Shown here: in pieces, positions 44,255 through 56,744 of the stretch
Position numbering within the stretch: position 1 is the first letter of the stretch
Layout of the letters: each line of letters begins with the position of its first letter
Assembly (NCBI GenBank): GCA_948144175.1
Contig: CANXME010000886.1
Coordinates: 124,001 to 188,000 of the forward strand
DNA: 64,000 nucleotides
Source of the DNA: Closterium sp. NIES-65
Lineage: Eukaryota > Streptophyta > Zygnematophyceae > Desmidiales > Closteriaceae
Direction of reading: 5' to 3'
The notes under the pieces: generated by a model
The model's input: only the letters and a program-made list of their open reading frames with translations
Told to the model about the DNA's origin: nothing
Databases searched by the model: none
Translations under genes and position numbers: made by a program

Positions 44255-44778
44255 TTAGGTGATCATGGCAGCCAATCATATTTCTGGATTGTTGCATTGT
44301 TAGTTCGTGATGTTCGACTGTCTTTGATTTCGGTCCACACTGTGTCCCAGGTGGTTCAAGTTGTCGTCCGTGCAGGCAACAACATCGGCCAACTTTCTGG
44401 TGCCTGTATGCATGGTGATAACACCTCATTTGGTGCGTTGCTGCCAGTCAAAGCGTCCCGGTCAGTATAACATATGCCAGTCTAACGAGAATGAGGGTGT
44501 AACTCGATCGGTGGGAGTGAAATCCTGGTCAGCAAGATTTCACTTCCCCGATCCAGACCGTACGGTACATTAAAGATTTCACTTCACATTACCCGTACGA
44601 GCCGCTGCTGTGTGCTGTGTTCTAGTGTACACATGGCACATCGGATGAGACAGAGGGGCGTCAAAATTGTCGAATCCGGGCAAGCATTGGCCTGCCCTGC
44701 AATGTTCACGCTGTAAGGGTCCAATGCTTGCCCGGATCCTATACATTGCATCCTATACAATGTAAGGGTTTAAACCAA
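44255..44778. other. spacer between two broken transposase genes
   Basis: No gene is seen. It holds a 17-bp perfect inverted repeat (see separate entry). Confidence 0.4.
44674..44737. repeat. 17-bp perfect inverted repeat
   Basis: ATCCGGGCAAGCATTGG at 44674-44690 and its reverse complement at 44721-44737, with a 30-bp loop. It could fold into a hairpin or be the remains of a very small element. Confidence 0.85.
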
Positions 44779-46276
44779 TCAATCAACAAGGCGCAGACAT
44801 GAGAGCACGAAGATCCTATACATCAACGCGCATGCGTATAGGTACTCAACAAACATGTTCGCACACAAACCGAACACATACACACATGGCAGCTTGTTGT
44901 TGAACAGTTTGTGCTGTTGAGCCAGCCACTTTTTGAAGCTCTCCAAACGCTTTGCATCGTTTGTGATGTATGATGCTGAGCGAAACAGCTTCGACCCCTC
45001 GAGATGCTCGAGGTCCCTCATGCGCCACTCCAGCTCCTTATCGATTTCACGTACGAATTTGAACGACAGCTCGTAACACACTGTAACGTCGCCACCCGAC
45101 TCGTGCCCTTTGATTTTCCTCTCGTGCAGCTCATACTTGAAGGTCACGGGCTCGCCATCACTGTCCACGCCCTCATCCTTCACCTCCAGCTTGTCCATCT
45201 TCTGGTGGCGCTGAATGAAGTCGATGAGGGTCATCTTCTCCCCGCTGCCGAAGTGATGAGATGAGGAACCGTTCAAATATCGGTTCTTCAGGCGCCATTG
45301 TGTCTGCTGCACGAGGTGCGCCACCAGAGTGATGTTGATCTGCAGAGCAAAAACACGTGAACGGGTAAGCGACGTGTATAATCGAAACACGTTGGAAGAG
45401 GGAAACATCTGAACGGGTATGTGCCAACCATACCTGCCTTTGCTGGAACTGCTGATTCAGGAAATTCAGCTCCCAAAGCACATCAGCAAGCAAGCAAAGC
45501 ATCCAGTGGAATTTGAATGAAGTCGCAATCTCGTACAGATCGGGGTTGTACTCGTGCAGCACAACAATCACTGCAGGTAGGATTTCGAGGAGGCGTCTAT
45601 GCCTCTCCGCGTGATAGCCATCGAACTTCATGAATGCCTTGAGCCTCGAGGTTGGTCTTGCAGAACCCCTGCTGGATGTTCTGAAACTTGTCGTACTTAA
45701 CGTTGGAATGGCCAATGAGGTCAGCGAAGCCACGGATGACATTGTCCACCATGAAAAGTTCCGGAACTGCCTCCGTGGCAGTTTTAGCTACTAAAGCCTC
45801 CCTGCAAATGTAAACAAGTAAGCAGCGTGAGAACGATAGTGGATAACACAAATGAACATTACTAGCGAAATGTTAGGTAACAAACTACCGATGTGCGACG
45901 CACTTCGTTGAGGCAAGATGAGGAATCCGCATGCGCAGACGGGAGACAACACCATAATGCTTCCCCGTCATCACATTCGCACCGTCTGTTGACACGGACG
46001 AGATCTTCTGAAGATCCAGTCCAATCCTTGTGAAGTACTGCACCACAGCAGAGGTCAAAGACGCGGCATCAGCACGGTCAATAGTTATCGGCGTCAAAAA
46101 CTCGTTCACCACTGCGGTCCCACGGAAAAAAGTGGCGTAGAGGATGAGGTGTTTACCGTTGACGCGATCAGTGCCTTTGTTAAGGGATAGACCAATCCAG
46201 GGCGACTCCAGTAGATGCATCCGCTGCACTTCCTGGAGGTAAGCAGAGATTGCCCCGAGGTTTTCTCTGAAGCTGT
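44779..46276 (-). pseudogene. hAT-derived (ZNF862/KIAA1586-like) gene, C-terminal part
   Basis: Exons on - are 46276-45889, 45801-45434 and 45339-44779. The first holds the transposase-like core (SPWIGLSLNKGTDRVNGKHL, ISSVSTDGANVMTGKH, STKCVAHR), the second IHEVRWLSRGEA and LLEILPAVIVVL, and the third the C-terminal helical part ending near LRLVD. These are landmarks of domesticated hAT relatives of the ZNF862/KIAA1586 kind. A frameshift near 45600 breaks the second exon. The 5' end is cut at 46276 by an LTR repeat. The upstream coding part continues at 63685-64000. Confidence 0.75.
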
Positions 46277-46405
46277 TGTCAAGAATGAGAAGTGGTTGCA
46301 CTAGGAAAAGTGTGGGGTACAAGTAGGAAACCCTGAAGTTATCACACCCCATAGTATGTACCCAACTACAGCCTAAACAAACTGTAGCAGATATAACACT
46401 TGACA
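46277..46405 (-). repeat. 129-bp LTR copy (left)
   Basis: Begins TGTCAAG and ends CTTGACA on +, a perfect 7-bp inverted end. Two other copies in the same orientation lie at 53447-53575 and 63478-63606. On - it follows a purine-rich TATGGGGGTG stretch, as a 3' LTR would. It lacks the about 77-bp extension seen at the other two. Confidence 0.8.
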
Positions 46406-46665
46406 CACCCCCATAGGCAAAGTGGGGGAGAGCAAGGGGTCACAAGACCAGTCAAGAAGGGCAAAGCAAGCTCAGGGTGGATCACAACGTCACCACACTC
46501 ATTGAGCACAAGCAAGAGGCCACAAGGCCAGTTCACATGCAGAGGCATATATGTAACACAAGCATCACAGTGATCTATACCTAGCAAAGCAAGCATGCAG
46601 GTATATATATAGAGATCACAGTACAGGCAAAGTCTACAACAAGTGAGGAAAAGTGGGCACAAGGC

Positions 46666-48000
46666 CTAGCAAAGTGCAGAAACGCTGATGATCACTAGAC
46701 TGAAGTGCCTTGGTGAATATATCAGCAGTGTTGGCCTGAGTGGCCACGTAACGCAGACGAAACTGACCACGCTGCTGCAACTCTCGAGCCAGGAAGTAAC
46801 GAAGAGCGATGTGCTTCGTTCTGTGCTCCAGTCTGTGCTCCTCACACAAGGCAATGGCAACCTTGTTGTCGACCTACAGCACTGGAGGAGAACGAGGCAG
46901 CTCTCCCAGGCCGGTGAGCAGGTAGGTGAGCCAGCGTAACTCCTGTGCACCCATGGCTGTGGCGTAGATCTCAGCCTCAAAACTGGAGCTGAGAACTGAA
47001 GACGAACGCGTAGAACTCCACGAAACTGAGCCAGAACCAAGGCTGAAGGTGTAACCCTGTGACGACCGCTGAGTAGCCTGGTCGTCAACCCAAGAAGCGT
47101 CTGAGTGTCCAGTGAGAACAACTGAGCTCCTCCTTCCAAGCACAAGCCCCATGCCCGATGTACTGCACAAGTAGCGCAATACCCTCTTTGCAGCATCCCA
47201 GTGCACCTTTCGGTGCCTACCAGGAGCCACGCAGCGAGCCAGAAGGCCAAGAGGGTACGCTAGGTCAGGACGAGTGCAAGTCATCAGGTACATGAGGCAG
47301 CCAACTAGCTCTAGGTAACGACCACTCGGCTCTACGGACTCGTCCGAAGGTGGAGCTAAGAGCGAGTGACCTGTAGCCAGAGGAGTGGCCTGTCGGTGCG
47401 CAGAGACAGCGATGGGTCAGCAGTAGAAGGCGCGAACCCAAGAGCCGCAAGTGTAGTCCTCAGTGTGTCGTGCCACTCACGTGGCGCTTGGCGGAGATCG
47501 TAGACCAGCCTCCGGAGGCTCCACTGGGTACCTGGAGGAAACGACCCAGTGAAGCCAGGAGGGCGGTGCAACCAGATCTCCTCGTGCCGACTGCCTTGCA
47601 AGAAAGCTGTGCTGAAGTCAAGAGAGTGAAGCTCGTAGTCACGTTGAGCGGAAACGTGCAGTAGCACCCGAAGAGTGGTCATCTTCGGGGTGGAGGAGAA
47701 GGTCTGGAAGAAGTCTACTCCCTCTCGCTGACTGAAACCTCGAGCAACGTAACGAGCCTTGAAGACAGGCAGAGAACTTGGCGGCCGCTTCACCCTGAAA
47801 ATCCACATGCCACTGACGATGTTCGCCCCATGAGGGGGGACCTCGTCTACGTAAGTGCCGGTGGATTTCCAGGATGCCAATTCTGCGTCCATGGCTGACT
47901 GCCACTGAGAGGAGTACTCACCTGCGATCACCACTGCGTAAGAGCGCGGGGTCGGGATGTCTGGTGCATCCGGGTCTCCCTCAGGTGCAATCAGCATGGA
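46666..48000 (-). pseudogene. copia reverse transcriptase and RNase H, active site deleted
   Basis: Reverse transcriptase starts near SSQWQSAMDAELASWKST and includes LDFSTAFLQG. At SLSLRTD it jumps straight to the TPL-type region near 47390. Compared with the plus-strand copy about 240 bp are gone, including the YVDD motif. RNase H follows (LTGHSDASWVDD, FEAEIYATA), then the end LRYVATQANTADIFTKALQS. It cannot encode an active polymerase. Confidence 0.85.
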
Positions 48001-48899
48001 TACAAGATGAAGTACAGTAGCGGCAAAGCACTCAAACTCCTCCTACCTGTCCTCAAGGACGTCCGTGCCTAGAGCACACTCACCTCCGACGGACGGAGGA
48101 CAGAGAGACTCAGACTCAGCAACAAGACTCGCGACGTAGTCTAGACGACAGCGAGCGGCAAAGTCGACAAGCTCAGCAACTAAGGCAGACGCAACAACAG
48201 ACTAAAAGGAAGGGTCAGTGACAGCCGTGGCCAGGAGACGCGTGACAGTAGGACTAGCAGCACGAAGAGAGTCAGACTCCGGGTCAGCAAGGGCAGAAAG
48301 AGAGGACGTAGGAGGAGAAGGCAGAGGGACACGCTGTGGAGCAGTGGAAAGACGAAGCGTCATCTGGTGAGTGCCTGGGATAGCAGGAGGACGCTGATGC
48401 GGGACACGACGACCAGTGCGAGCAGCATGAGCAGGTGACACAGAACGAGACTCAGGCAACACAGAACGAGACTCAGGCTCACGACGCTCCGTAAGACCTC
48501 CTGTCGGACCAGTGTAGGGAGAAGGACCAGGGAGTGGCGTTGCAGGCTGTAAATGTAATTGAGACTGGACAGGCTGATGACACTCTAAGGAGGGAGCAGG
48601 ACAAGGAGGAGGAGGCTGACCAAGAACCTGCTGAAGGAGCGGAACGAAGTACGGCCGCGGCCATGAAGCGCCCCCAGAACCAGCAGAGACAGCACCAAAA
48701 CCCCCAGCAGTAGCTCCAACTCCTGTAGCACTACCAGCAGCTCCAGTAGTGCCAACTCCAGTACCCCAAGTAGCGCCAGATCCAGCCGCACCGTCGGCTC
48801 CAGCACTTGCACGACCAACCCCAGGGTCAGCAGCTACACCAACTCCAGTAGGCTCGGCGTCCTCAGTTCCACCGGTAGCTCCAGCAGCTCCAGCACCTA

Positions 48900-49540
48900 C
48901 AGCTCAAAATCCAGCACCAGCAGCACCTCCAGTAGCACCAGCTCCAGCAGCTCCAGCTCCTGTAGGTTCCCCAGTCCCAGCAGCTCCAGTACCGCCTGTA
49001 CGAGCACCTCCAGGACCAGAGGTTCCAGTACCTCCAGCCGCACCAGGGCCTCCAGCGGGCGGCACCCCAGTGCTAGGAGCGCCGCTCCGAAGGCTCCAGC
49101 GTAGTGCGTACCACTCACGCAGTCGTTGTGGGGAGGGAGGCGACGGCTGCGACCCAGCACCCGCAGTACCATCAGCTCCAACTCCGGCAGAACCCCCAGC
49201 TCCAGCAGCCCCACGCCGGAGGCTGTAACGCTGAGAGTACCACTCATGCAGATGCTGTGAAGAGGGAGCGTCACCAGGCGCAATGCGGTCAGTCTTAGCT
49301 CCCCCAGGCTCAGCGCCCCAAGGCTCAACACCCCCAGCCTCAGCACCCCCAGTCTCAGCACCCCCAGGCTCAGCACCCCCAGGCTCAGCACCCCCAGCCT
49401 CAGCACCCCCAGACGCAGTACCCCTCGCAGGAGCAGAGTCGACAGCTACCTCGACAGGCTCGACCGGGTCTACCTGGGAAACACCTGAGGGAGCAGGACC
49501 CTGGGGAGGGAGGGGGTCGACCGAAGCAGCACCTGGCATG
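48900..49540 (-). pseudogene. copia inter-domain Gly/Ala/Pro linker
   Basis: A low-complexity linker between integrase and reverse transcriptase, with repeated GGAEPGGAE units and a LHEWYSQRYSLRR segment. The same linker occurs in the plus-strand copia at 60618-61370. Confidence 0.7.
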
Positions 49541-50147
49541 AGGAAGAGCGGCGCGGGGGGGAGCGGCGTAGTGCGGTAGGGGAACAGACGGTAAAAGGGT
49601 ACCGACTCGTCAAAAGTGACGTCCTGAGAGGGGAAGACACGGCGCGAGGTGGGGTGGTAGAACTGCCAGCCAGGCGCGTCAAGGACAAAGCCAAGAAGGA
49701 CACAGGGAACGGTACGGGAGGAGAGCTTGTCCGCGGACGTATCGCGGACAAAGGCTCGACAGCCCCAGACTCAGAACACCGACGCATCGCCAACCTTCCC
49801 TGTCCAACACAGTGTGGGCGAGGTCTCCGGAGCTGAGACACGGGGCCAGAGGTTGAGCTGATGCGCAGCGTACTGCACTGCAAACGGCCATAGGAAATGG
49901 GGGGCAGCCGCATGGATCACGGAGGTACGAGCGACCTCCATGACTAAGCCAATGCGGCGCTCAGCAATCCCATTCTGCTGTGGAGAGGCCGGAAGTGTGA
50001 AAGTCTGGCGGATGCCGTGCTCCGCACAGTAGGCTGCCAAGAGGTCGGAGGAAAACTCACCACCCCTGTCAGAGTGCAGACGCAGGACTGGAAAGTCCGA
50101 CTGGAACCGCTCGCGGAGCTAGAGATGAGCAGCGCGGATTCATGGGA
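49470..50147 (-). pseudogene. copia integrase C-terminal part
   Basis: Encodes EHGIRQTFTLPASPQQNG and IAERRIG with the third catalytic Glu, then the LWPFAVQYAAHQLN and FVRDTSADKLS-type segments typical of copia integrase. Several frame changes break it at about 49770 and 49690. Confidence 0.75.
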
Positions 50148-52436
50148 TCAAAACATCAGGGACCTCACCCTTGGTGCGCAAGGGGAAGACAGTGGTGCAT
50201 CGACGACCAGCAGGAAGTACCGCTCGTGGCCCTGTCCACGGACGCGGGCTGGGCCCCACACGTCCAGGTGGAGAGTTTGCAGAGGAGCCTCTGTGGGAGG
50301 GAACGAGGAGGAGTGAGAAGTGGCGCGATGCCGCCCCTCAACACAGGGAAGAAAGGGAGGAGCAGGCGAGGGTGGGAGAGGAGGGAGAACCCTGGGAAGA
50401 CCAGAGACAAGGTACCGGGAGTGCATGCCACGAAGGCGTTGCACTAAAGGGTGACCAAGGCGGTGGTGCCTGAGGACGGTCTGGTGCGACAGGGTGCGAC
50501 ACGAGCAGGGGGCCGACAGCTGACCTGATGCAGACGCAGAGGCAGCTACCTGAGGGGACTCAGTGGTCAGTGTGTACAGGTCCGACCCCGGCTGTCGAGT
50601 AAAGGTAGCCAGGTGGCGACCCGTCCGAGCACACGTACAGTGGGTCACACGCTCATAGGCAGGGGTGAACTGGTGAACACCCCCGTCCTGACGAGCAGAG
50701 CCCGCCACCAAGTTTCTAGAGAACGAGGGGAGGTAAAGACCTGACAGAGTGCCGGCTGGAACCGCTGGACAAGGGAGGACAGTGGAGGAGGTCGCAAGGA
50801 CTGGGTCCCCAGAGGGGTCAGCGAGGGAGACAGCAACAGGCCGAGCTAGCTGCTCAAGGACAGTGCGGTCACGAAAGAAGCAGCAGGAAGCACCCGAGTC
50901 CAGTGTGAAGGTGTGCAGTGCCTCAGTAGACGCAGTACCAGCAGGCGTAGACGCACGAGCACCTGGAGCAGCAGACTCACTAGCACCTAAAGCAGCACCC
51001 TCACCAGGACCTAGGGCAGCAGACGCACTAGCACCTAGAGCGGCAGTCTCACTGGTCCCAATACCCGGCTCGGGCGGTACACTCAGGTAGCAGTCACCCT
51101 CAACACTAATAGTCAATGCATACATAGTACTAAGGATAGCATCAAAATCAAGAGCAAAGATATCAATTCCCTTCTTAAGCAGATCAGCCCAGCGGGGCAG
51201 CTCAGAGGCGTCAGGGAACTGCTTGCGCCAGGCGTCGTCGAGACGAAAGAAGCAGCGCTCCGCCCTGTGAAACCTCCCACAGGTTTGGCCAGTGCGGTCA
51301 CCTGTGCGGATGACGTACGGGCAGGTACCTCCACCCCCAGACCCCCCACGCTGAGAGTACCACTCACGCAGCTGCTGGGACGACGGGGTCTCGCTGGGAC
51401 GCTGCTGCTGCTGCCTCTGGCCACCTCCGATCCCCCCACGCTGCACCGCTCCACCGCGCCCGCCACCAGCTCCACTGCCGCCACCACTGCCACCACCACC
51501 CCCACCACCCCTGCCACCGCCGCCGCCACCACCCCCGGCTCCGCCATTAACCCCCCCACCACCAGCACCACTCCCACCACCGCCACCACCCTTGTCGCCT
51601 CCACCCCCTCCACCACCACCGCCCCCGCCTTCCCCTCCGCCACCCCGGCCCCCCTTGCCCCTGCCGCCTTTGCGCCTCCCACTAGGAGCAGACGCAACCC
51701 CGACCCCCTCAGCACCGAGGTAGTCGGCAGCAACAGCAGATGCAATGGAAGGGAGGAGGGGGACGGGGGAGCACCCTTCAAAGAAGGGGGCGCGAGGGTC
51801 GCCACGAGAGGCACCTACAGCTACAATGCTATTCTCAGCTACTAGGAGTTCCTTCTCGAGCAGGCTGACGGTGAGGTCGGTAGGGGAGAGGGTGAGAAAG
51901 TGGTCCCTGACAGTGCGAAGGGAGTCAGGGAGGCGGGTGACTAGGTGATAGAGTGTGAGGTACATCGGGGGAGGGTTCTTGGCTAGGAAATCGGGGGGAA
52001 GAGCGGCACAGTAGCGAAGATCACTAGTACGGAGGTGCGTGATGAGGTCAGCTACAGTGGCAAAAGCAGACAGATCGGGGAAGAGATAGGGCAGTGAGAG
52101 ACGGCCTATCGCAGCAGTAGCAGGGGAGGAGTAGCGTGCAACTACAGCGTCGTACAACTCCTTAGCGGTCTTATGCTAGCCAAAGTGCTCGCGCTCATCT
52201 AACGGTAGGTGACTGCGAACGACTAGGCGAGCATGAGCGTCACCGGTCTACCACTGTGAGCGAGCAGTGCTGTCAGCAGTAGCAGCAGGTGCGGGAGCGG
52301 CGCCAGACGTGTGGTCAAACAGGGAAACATCGTTCTTGGCAGTGATCTGGAGGAACAGGTGCAGGTCATCGAGCCAAACGTCTAACTTAATCGGACGGCC
52401 CTCAGAGTCAAAAGTGAGAATGGTAGGACTGGCCAT
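50148..52436 (-). pseudogene. copia gag-protease-integrase N-terminus
   Basis: Starts MASPTILTFDSEGRPIKLDV at 52436. Two TAG codons (52248-52250 and near 52183) interrupt gag; then a frame of about 669 codons runs to 50148. It holds the gag core, a long Gly-rich tail (about 51300-51700) in place of the usual region before the nucleocapsid, a CCHC-like Cys/His stretch (TCPYVIRTGDRTGQTCGRFH), the protease LDSGAS, a gag-pre-integrase HRLGHP segment, and the first integrase Asp (LHLDVWGP). A frameshift after LLVVDA ends it. Confidence 0.85.
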
Positions 52437-53446
52437 AGTGGCAGTAGCAGCAGTAGCAGTAGAAGCAGTAGCAGTAGCAGCAGTAGCAGTAGCAGTAGTA
52501 GCAGTAAGAGCAGTAGCAGTAGCAGCTGTAGCAGCAAGAATAGGAACAGCATTTGCTGCAGGTGGGGCGGCGCGGCTCGGTCAAGGCGGCGCGGCTTGGG
52601 CAGGTAGGGCGGCGCGACGGCGGGCCTATGCACGGTGCGCGGCGGCGCCTAGGGTGCGGCTGCGCGCGGGCCGCGGCTGCATTCGTGCGGCGGCTAAGCG
52701 CGAGCTGCAGCAATCGACGCGCGATCGCCGCTGCGCGCGGTCTGCGGCCTGCGGGCGGGCAGCGGTGGGTCGAGCGTCGGCCTAGGGGCGAGCGGGGCCT
52801 AAGGGCGACAGCCTGCTGGCTCTCGCGAGAAAAAATCGGGCCGCCCTAGGCGGCTGACGAGCTACTCGCGCTAAAAACGCGGGGCCATGCTCGGGCTGCT
52901 AGCCGGCTGCAAACGAGCAGCGTGAGAAAAGGGCGCACGAGGGCGCACTAGGAGAGAGGCGCACGAGGGCGCTAAGACGGTAGGGCGCCCGAGGGCACCT
53001 CTAGCAGAACGATGGTCCCTTAGGCAAGCGGTCCTAGGCCCCCAATGTGAGGATCTAGGATCAAGCTCAGAAAAGAGAATGAGATTTGAGTCGAATTGAA
53101 TGATCACCTGGGTACAACACGAGGCTATATATAGGCTCGACACAAGGTCCCGTAATCAGGTGTTACGCGAAGGTTCCGCGGGCCGCGTAGCGTCCCGAAC
53201 AGATCCTTACCGAATTCGGTAGAAGGCAATTTGGTGGCGACCGAAAAGGCCAGAATTCGGTGCACGCAACCTAGCTCGGTGCTATAACTAAACTAAAATA
53301 TAGGAAAGCACCTAGTCTAGGAAATCAAGCAATTCATGCATGCATATAATTATCCTATGCTAGAAATAGCATAATTAAGTAAGGCAAGCAAGCATAGCTG
53401 GCATAAGCCGTCGTACTCTCACACCCAACCTAGGCTCTTAATACCA

Positions 53447-53652
53447 TGTCAAGAATGAGAAGTGGTTGCACTAGGAAAAGTGTGGGGTACAAGTAGGAAA
53501 CCCTGAAGTTATCACACCCCATAGTATCTACCCCACTACAGCCTAATCAAACTGTAGCAGATATAACATTTGACAGCCGTATCTGCAGATCACATGAACA
53601 ACACACAACCGTTAGAACACGATTTGGGTACATCGCACGCCAAACTCTCACA
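53447..53652 (-). repeat. 206-bp LTR (middle copy)
   Basis: On - it begins TGTGAGAG and ends CTTGACA. It directly follows the purine tract AAGGGGGGGACG of the gypsy element, as a 3' LTR should. It is followed by TGGTATTAAGAGCC, a primer-site-like sequence that would suit a 5' LTR of a second element in tandem. Confidence 0.75.
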
Positions 53653-53662
53653 CGTCCCCCCC

Positions 53663-56515
53663 TTAAAGCTGGGTGGCGTGAGAAACACCCTGCTTGACAA
53701 GATAGTCCTTGAGAGCACGGCGTGCGTTGCCCATATCAGCTTCTACAACCCAACTGTCCTCAGTGGGGTCGTATCCCTTCCAGCGTATCAGGAACTCGAG
53801 GGTCTTGCCGCCGCGGCACCGATGAGAGAGAACGCGCTCGATCTCGTACTCGGGTTCATCCTGCACAAGAACAGGTGGAGGTGGCGGTAGCTGCCGTCCC
53901 CGGAACTGTTGGTTGGGGTCCTTGTAGGGTTTCAGTTGCTGCACATGGAAAGCATTGTGAAGCTTCCAAGTAGTAGGTTAGCGCAAGTGGAATGTAACTG
54001 ATGTCACCTGTGCCTCAACGAGAAAAGGACCACAGAAGCGAGGCTGGAGTTTGGATGGGAGGTGAGACAGGTTCAAGTTGCGTGTGTCAAGAAGCACCTG
54101 ATCTCCGACTGCTACTGAGTGATCTCGTCGCTGACGATCGGCATACTGCTTCTGGGAGTTCTGCATCGTGGTGAGAAGTCGCTGAGTCTTCTCCCATAGC
54201 TGCTGCATGGTGGTGACAAAGTCATGTGCGGCTTGGACGTGTGCCGGTGTGGTTGGCTGCTGTGGTGTGAGTGGTTCCCGTCCGTAACACAGGAAGAAAG
54301 AAGTTTTCCCTGTGGCCGCATGTGAGGCGTTGTTGTAAGCGAACTCTAGGGTCAGTAACTGTGTGTCCCAGTGGCTGACGTCGTCCTTGCAAGCTGTGCG
54401 TAGTAATTGTTCAACCACTTGATTGAGTCGCTCTGTCTGTCCGTCAGTCTGTGGGTGGTATGCTGAAGACATTGCAAGCTTTGTCCCCAACAGTCCCATG
54501 AGCTCCTTCTAGAACTTACTCGTGAATTTTGGGTCTTTGTCTAAGATGAGTGTAGCGGGGATGCCGTGGATGGTGATGATGCGGTCGAAGAAGAGGCGAG
54601 CATTAGCTGTAGCTGTGGTGTTGGTCGGTATGAAGTGACCCATTTTGGAGAACTTATCGATGACTACGAGGATGGAATCATGCCCCCGTGAGGTCAAAGG
54701 AAGTCCTGTGATAAAGTCAAGGCTAACGACCTACCATGGCTGCTCCGGTACGGGTAGAGGCTGAAGTAACCCTGCTTTTTCAGCTTGCTGCTCTTCATCC
54801 GCTGGCACGTGTCGCAAGAGGTGACGAACTGCTGCACGTCTGCTGCCATCCCGAGCCAGTAGTAATACTTCGCTATCCCTGCTAACGTCTTGTTGCTCCC
54901 GAAATGTCCCGCGTAAGGTACGTCGTGAAACTCCTCCAATAGTATCTGCCGTAGCGGGGCGTAATTCGGTACCCAAATTTTTCCTGAACCTTTCCTTATC
55001 GCTAGGTCTTTCTCCCACTGTAACAGCTTCTGGTTCTGTGCTGTAGTGATTTCTGCGTCCACGGAGTACCCATGTTGGAATAGACCCTTGAGCAGAGGGT
55101 TCATCCCGTCGAGCTGGATGCCAGCTACATGTGTGGGGCGCCTCAATGCGTCTGCTCTGTTGTGTAGCCCAGGCTTGTAGACGATGTCGTAGTGGAAGTG
55201 AGTTTCCAGGAAGTCCACCCACCGCACCTGTCTTCGTGAGAGCGTCGGTTGTGACTTCAGGTATTTGAGACTGCAGTTGTCAGTATAGACTGTAGTCTTG
55301 GCTCCCTCTAGGTAACACCTCCACGCCTTGAAGGCTATGATCATCGCTAAGGCTTCCTTGTTGTGAATGGGGTAGTTCAGTTCTGCTCCGTGTAGTTTCT
55401 TACTGAGGTAGGCGATAGGCTGTAAACCGCGTCCGTGATCCTGCATCATTATTGCTCCGACTGCTTGGTCACTAGCGTCGGCTTCCACCACGTAGTCCTT
55501 GTCTGGATCTGGCAAGATGAGTACTGGCGCTGTAGTCAGTGCTGTCTGTAGCTGCTCCATGGCTTGCTGATGAGGGGTATCCCGTTTGTAGGGCGTATCC
55601 TTTTTCAGTAGGTCGGTTAGTGGCGCTGCTATCTTAGCGTACTGCAGCACGAACCTGTTGTAGTAGTTGGCAAAGCCTAGGAACTGCTGCAACTCCTTCA
55701 CGTTCTCCGGTACTTTCCACTTCTTGACGGCTTCGATCTTCCGCGGGTCCACGTGTACACCCTCGGCACTCACCATGTGCCCGAGAAACTGCACCTTCTT
55801 CAGGGCAAAGTCGTTGTTCGACAACTTCACGTAGGATCTCAAATACCTTCTGCAGATGCTCCACGTGCTCCTTCATGTTCTTGGAGTAGATGAGAATGTC
55901 GTCCAGGTACACCACCACGCACTCGTCCAGCAGGGGTCGTAAGATGTGATTCATCTCCGCCTGAAACGTTGCTGGTGCGTTGCAGAGTCTGAATGGCATC
56001 ACCAAGTATTCGTAGGAGCCGTATCTGTCACGGAACGCCGTCTTGTGGATCGAGTTGTCCGCCATCTTGATCTGCCAGTAACCCGACCGTAGGTCCAGCT
56101 TCGAGAAGACTGTTGCACCACGCAGTTGGTCCAGTAAGTCGTCGATGCGCGGAATGGGGTATTTGTTTTTACCTGTCTATTTGTTCTGTGCGCGATAGTC
56201 GATGCACATCCGTAAACCGCCGTCTGGTTTTGGAGTGAAGAGAACTGGTGCACCGTAGGGAGAGGTGGATGGGCAGATCAGTTGTCTGTCCAGTAGATAG
56301 TCTATCTGTTTCTTCATGTCTGTCAGTTCTGTCCGACTCAGTCGGTATGGTGCACGTGAGACGGGTTTCGCACCTGGTTCCTCCACGATCTCATGCTCGT
56401 GGGTGCGTGCTGGAGGTACGCCTGCAGGTAGGTCGTCGGGCATTATATCCTTGTATTGTTCCAAGACCTCCTTTACTACTGCAAGGTGCTCGATACTTGT
56501 ACCCAACTGTCACAT
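53663..56515 (-). mobile_element. gypsy chromovirus, truncated, pol with chromodomain
   Basis: A Ty3/gypsy pol on -. In order: reverse transcriptase (56506 to about 55640; [20 protein letters not shown]), RNase H (VEADASDQAVGA, TVYTDNCSLKYL), integrase with the His/Cys zinc end (HDVPYAGHFGS, CDTCQR), the core Asp, Asp and Glu (VVIDKFSKMGHF, LILDKDPKF, TDGQTERLN), and a C-terminal chromodomain (EIERVLSHRCRGGKTLEFLI then RWKGYDPTEDSWVVE, 53944-53663). Gag, protease and the 5' end are missing at 56515, where copia DNA begins. Stops or frameshifts lie at about 56175, 55842, 54720, 54506 and 53978. Confidence 0.88.
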
Positions 56516-56744
56516 AGTTCAATCATTCTCATTCTAATTCTCTCATGGTATAGAGCAGGTTCCCCCGTGGGAACTGTTCCTAGGGCCCACCGACCTTTTA
56601 TTTCCTGTCCAGAGCGCGCTTGGCCCCTGCCCCAGTCGCGCCCCGTGTGACTTCCCTCACGGCCCCTAGTGGCCCCGTCGCGCCGTCCTCACAGCCCCGT
56701 CGAGCCGCCCTCGCGGCCCTCTTCGGACCGCCCTCGCGGCCCCT

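Larger units (their letters stand above)
46406..53446 (-). mobile_element. copia-type retrotransposon, minus strand, defective
   Basis: A Ty1/copia element in the order gag, protease, integrase, reverse transcriptase, RNase H on -. The gag start is at 52436 and the last pol codons near 46666. Region 52437-53446 is leader or LTR-like DNA with (GCA)n runs and a TATATATAGGC box on +. It has many stops and frameshifts. Its own 3' LTR is not evident. Confidence 0.85.

Noticed and set aside
46277-46405. A 129-bp MITE with TGTCAAG ends
   Set aside because: Two of the three copies are followed by a primer-site-like sequence and one follows a purine tract, which fits an LTR better than a MITE.
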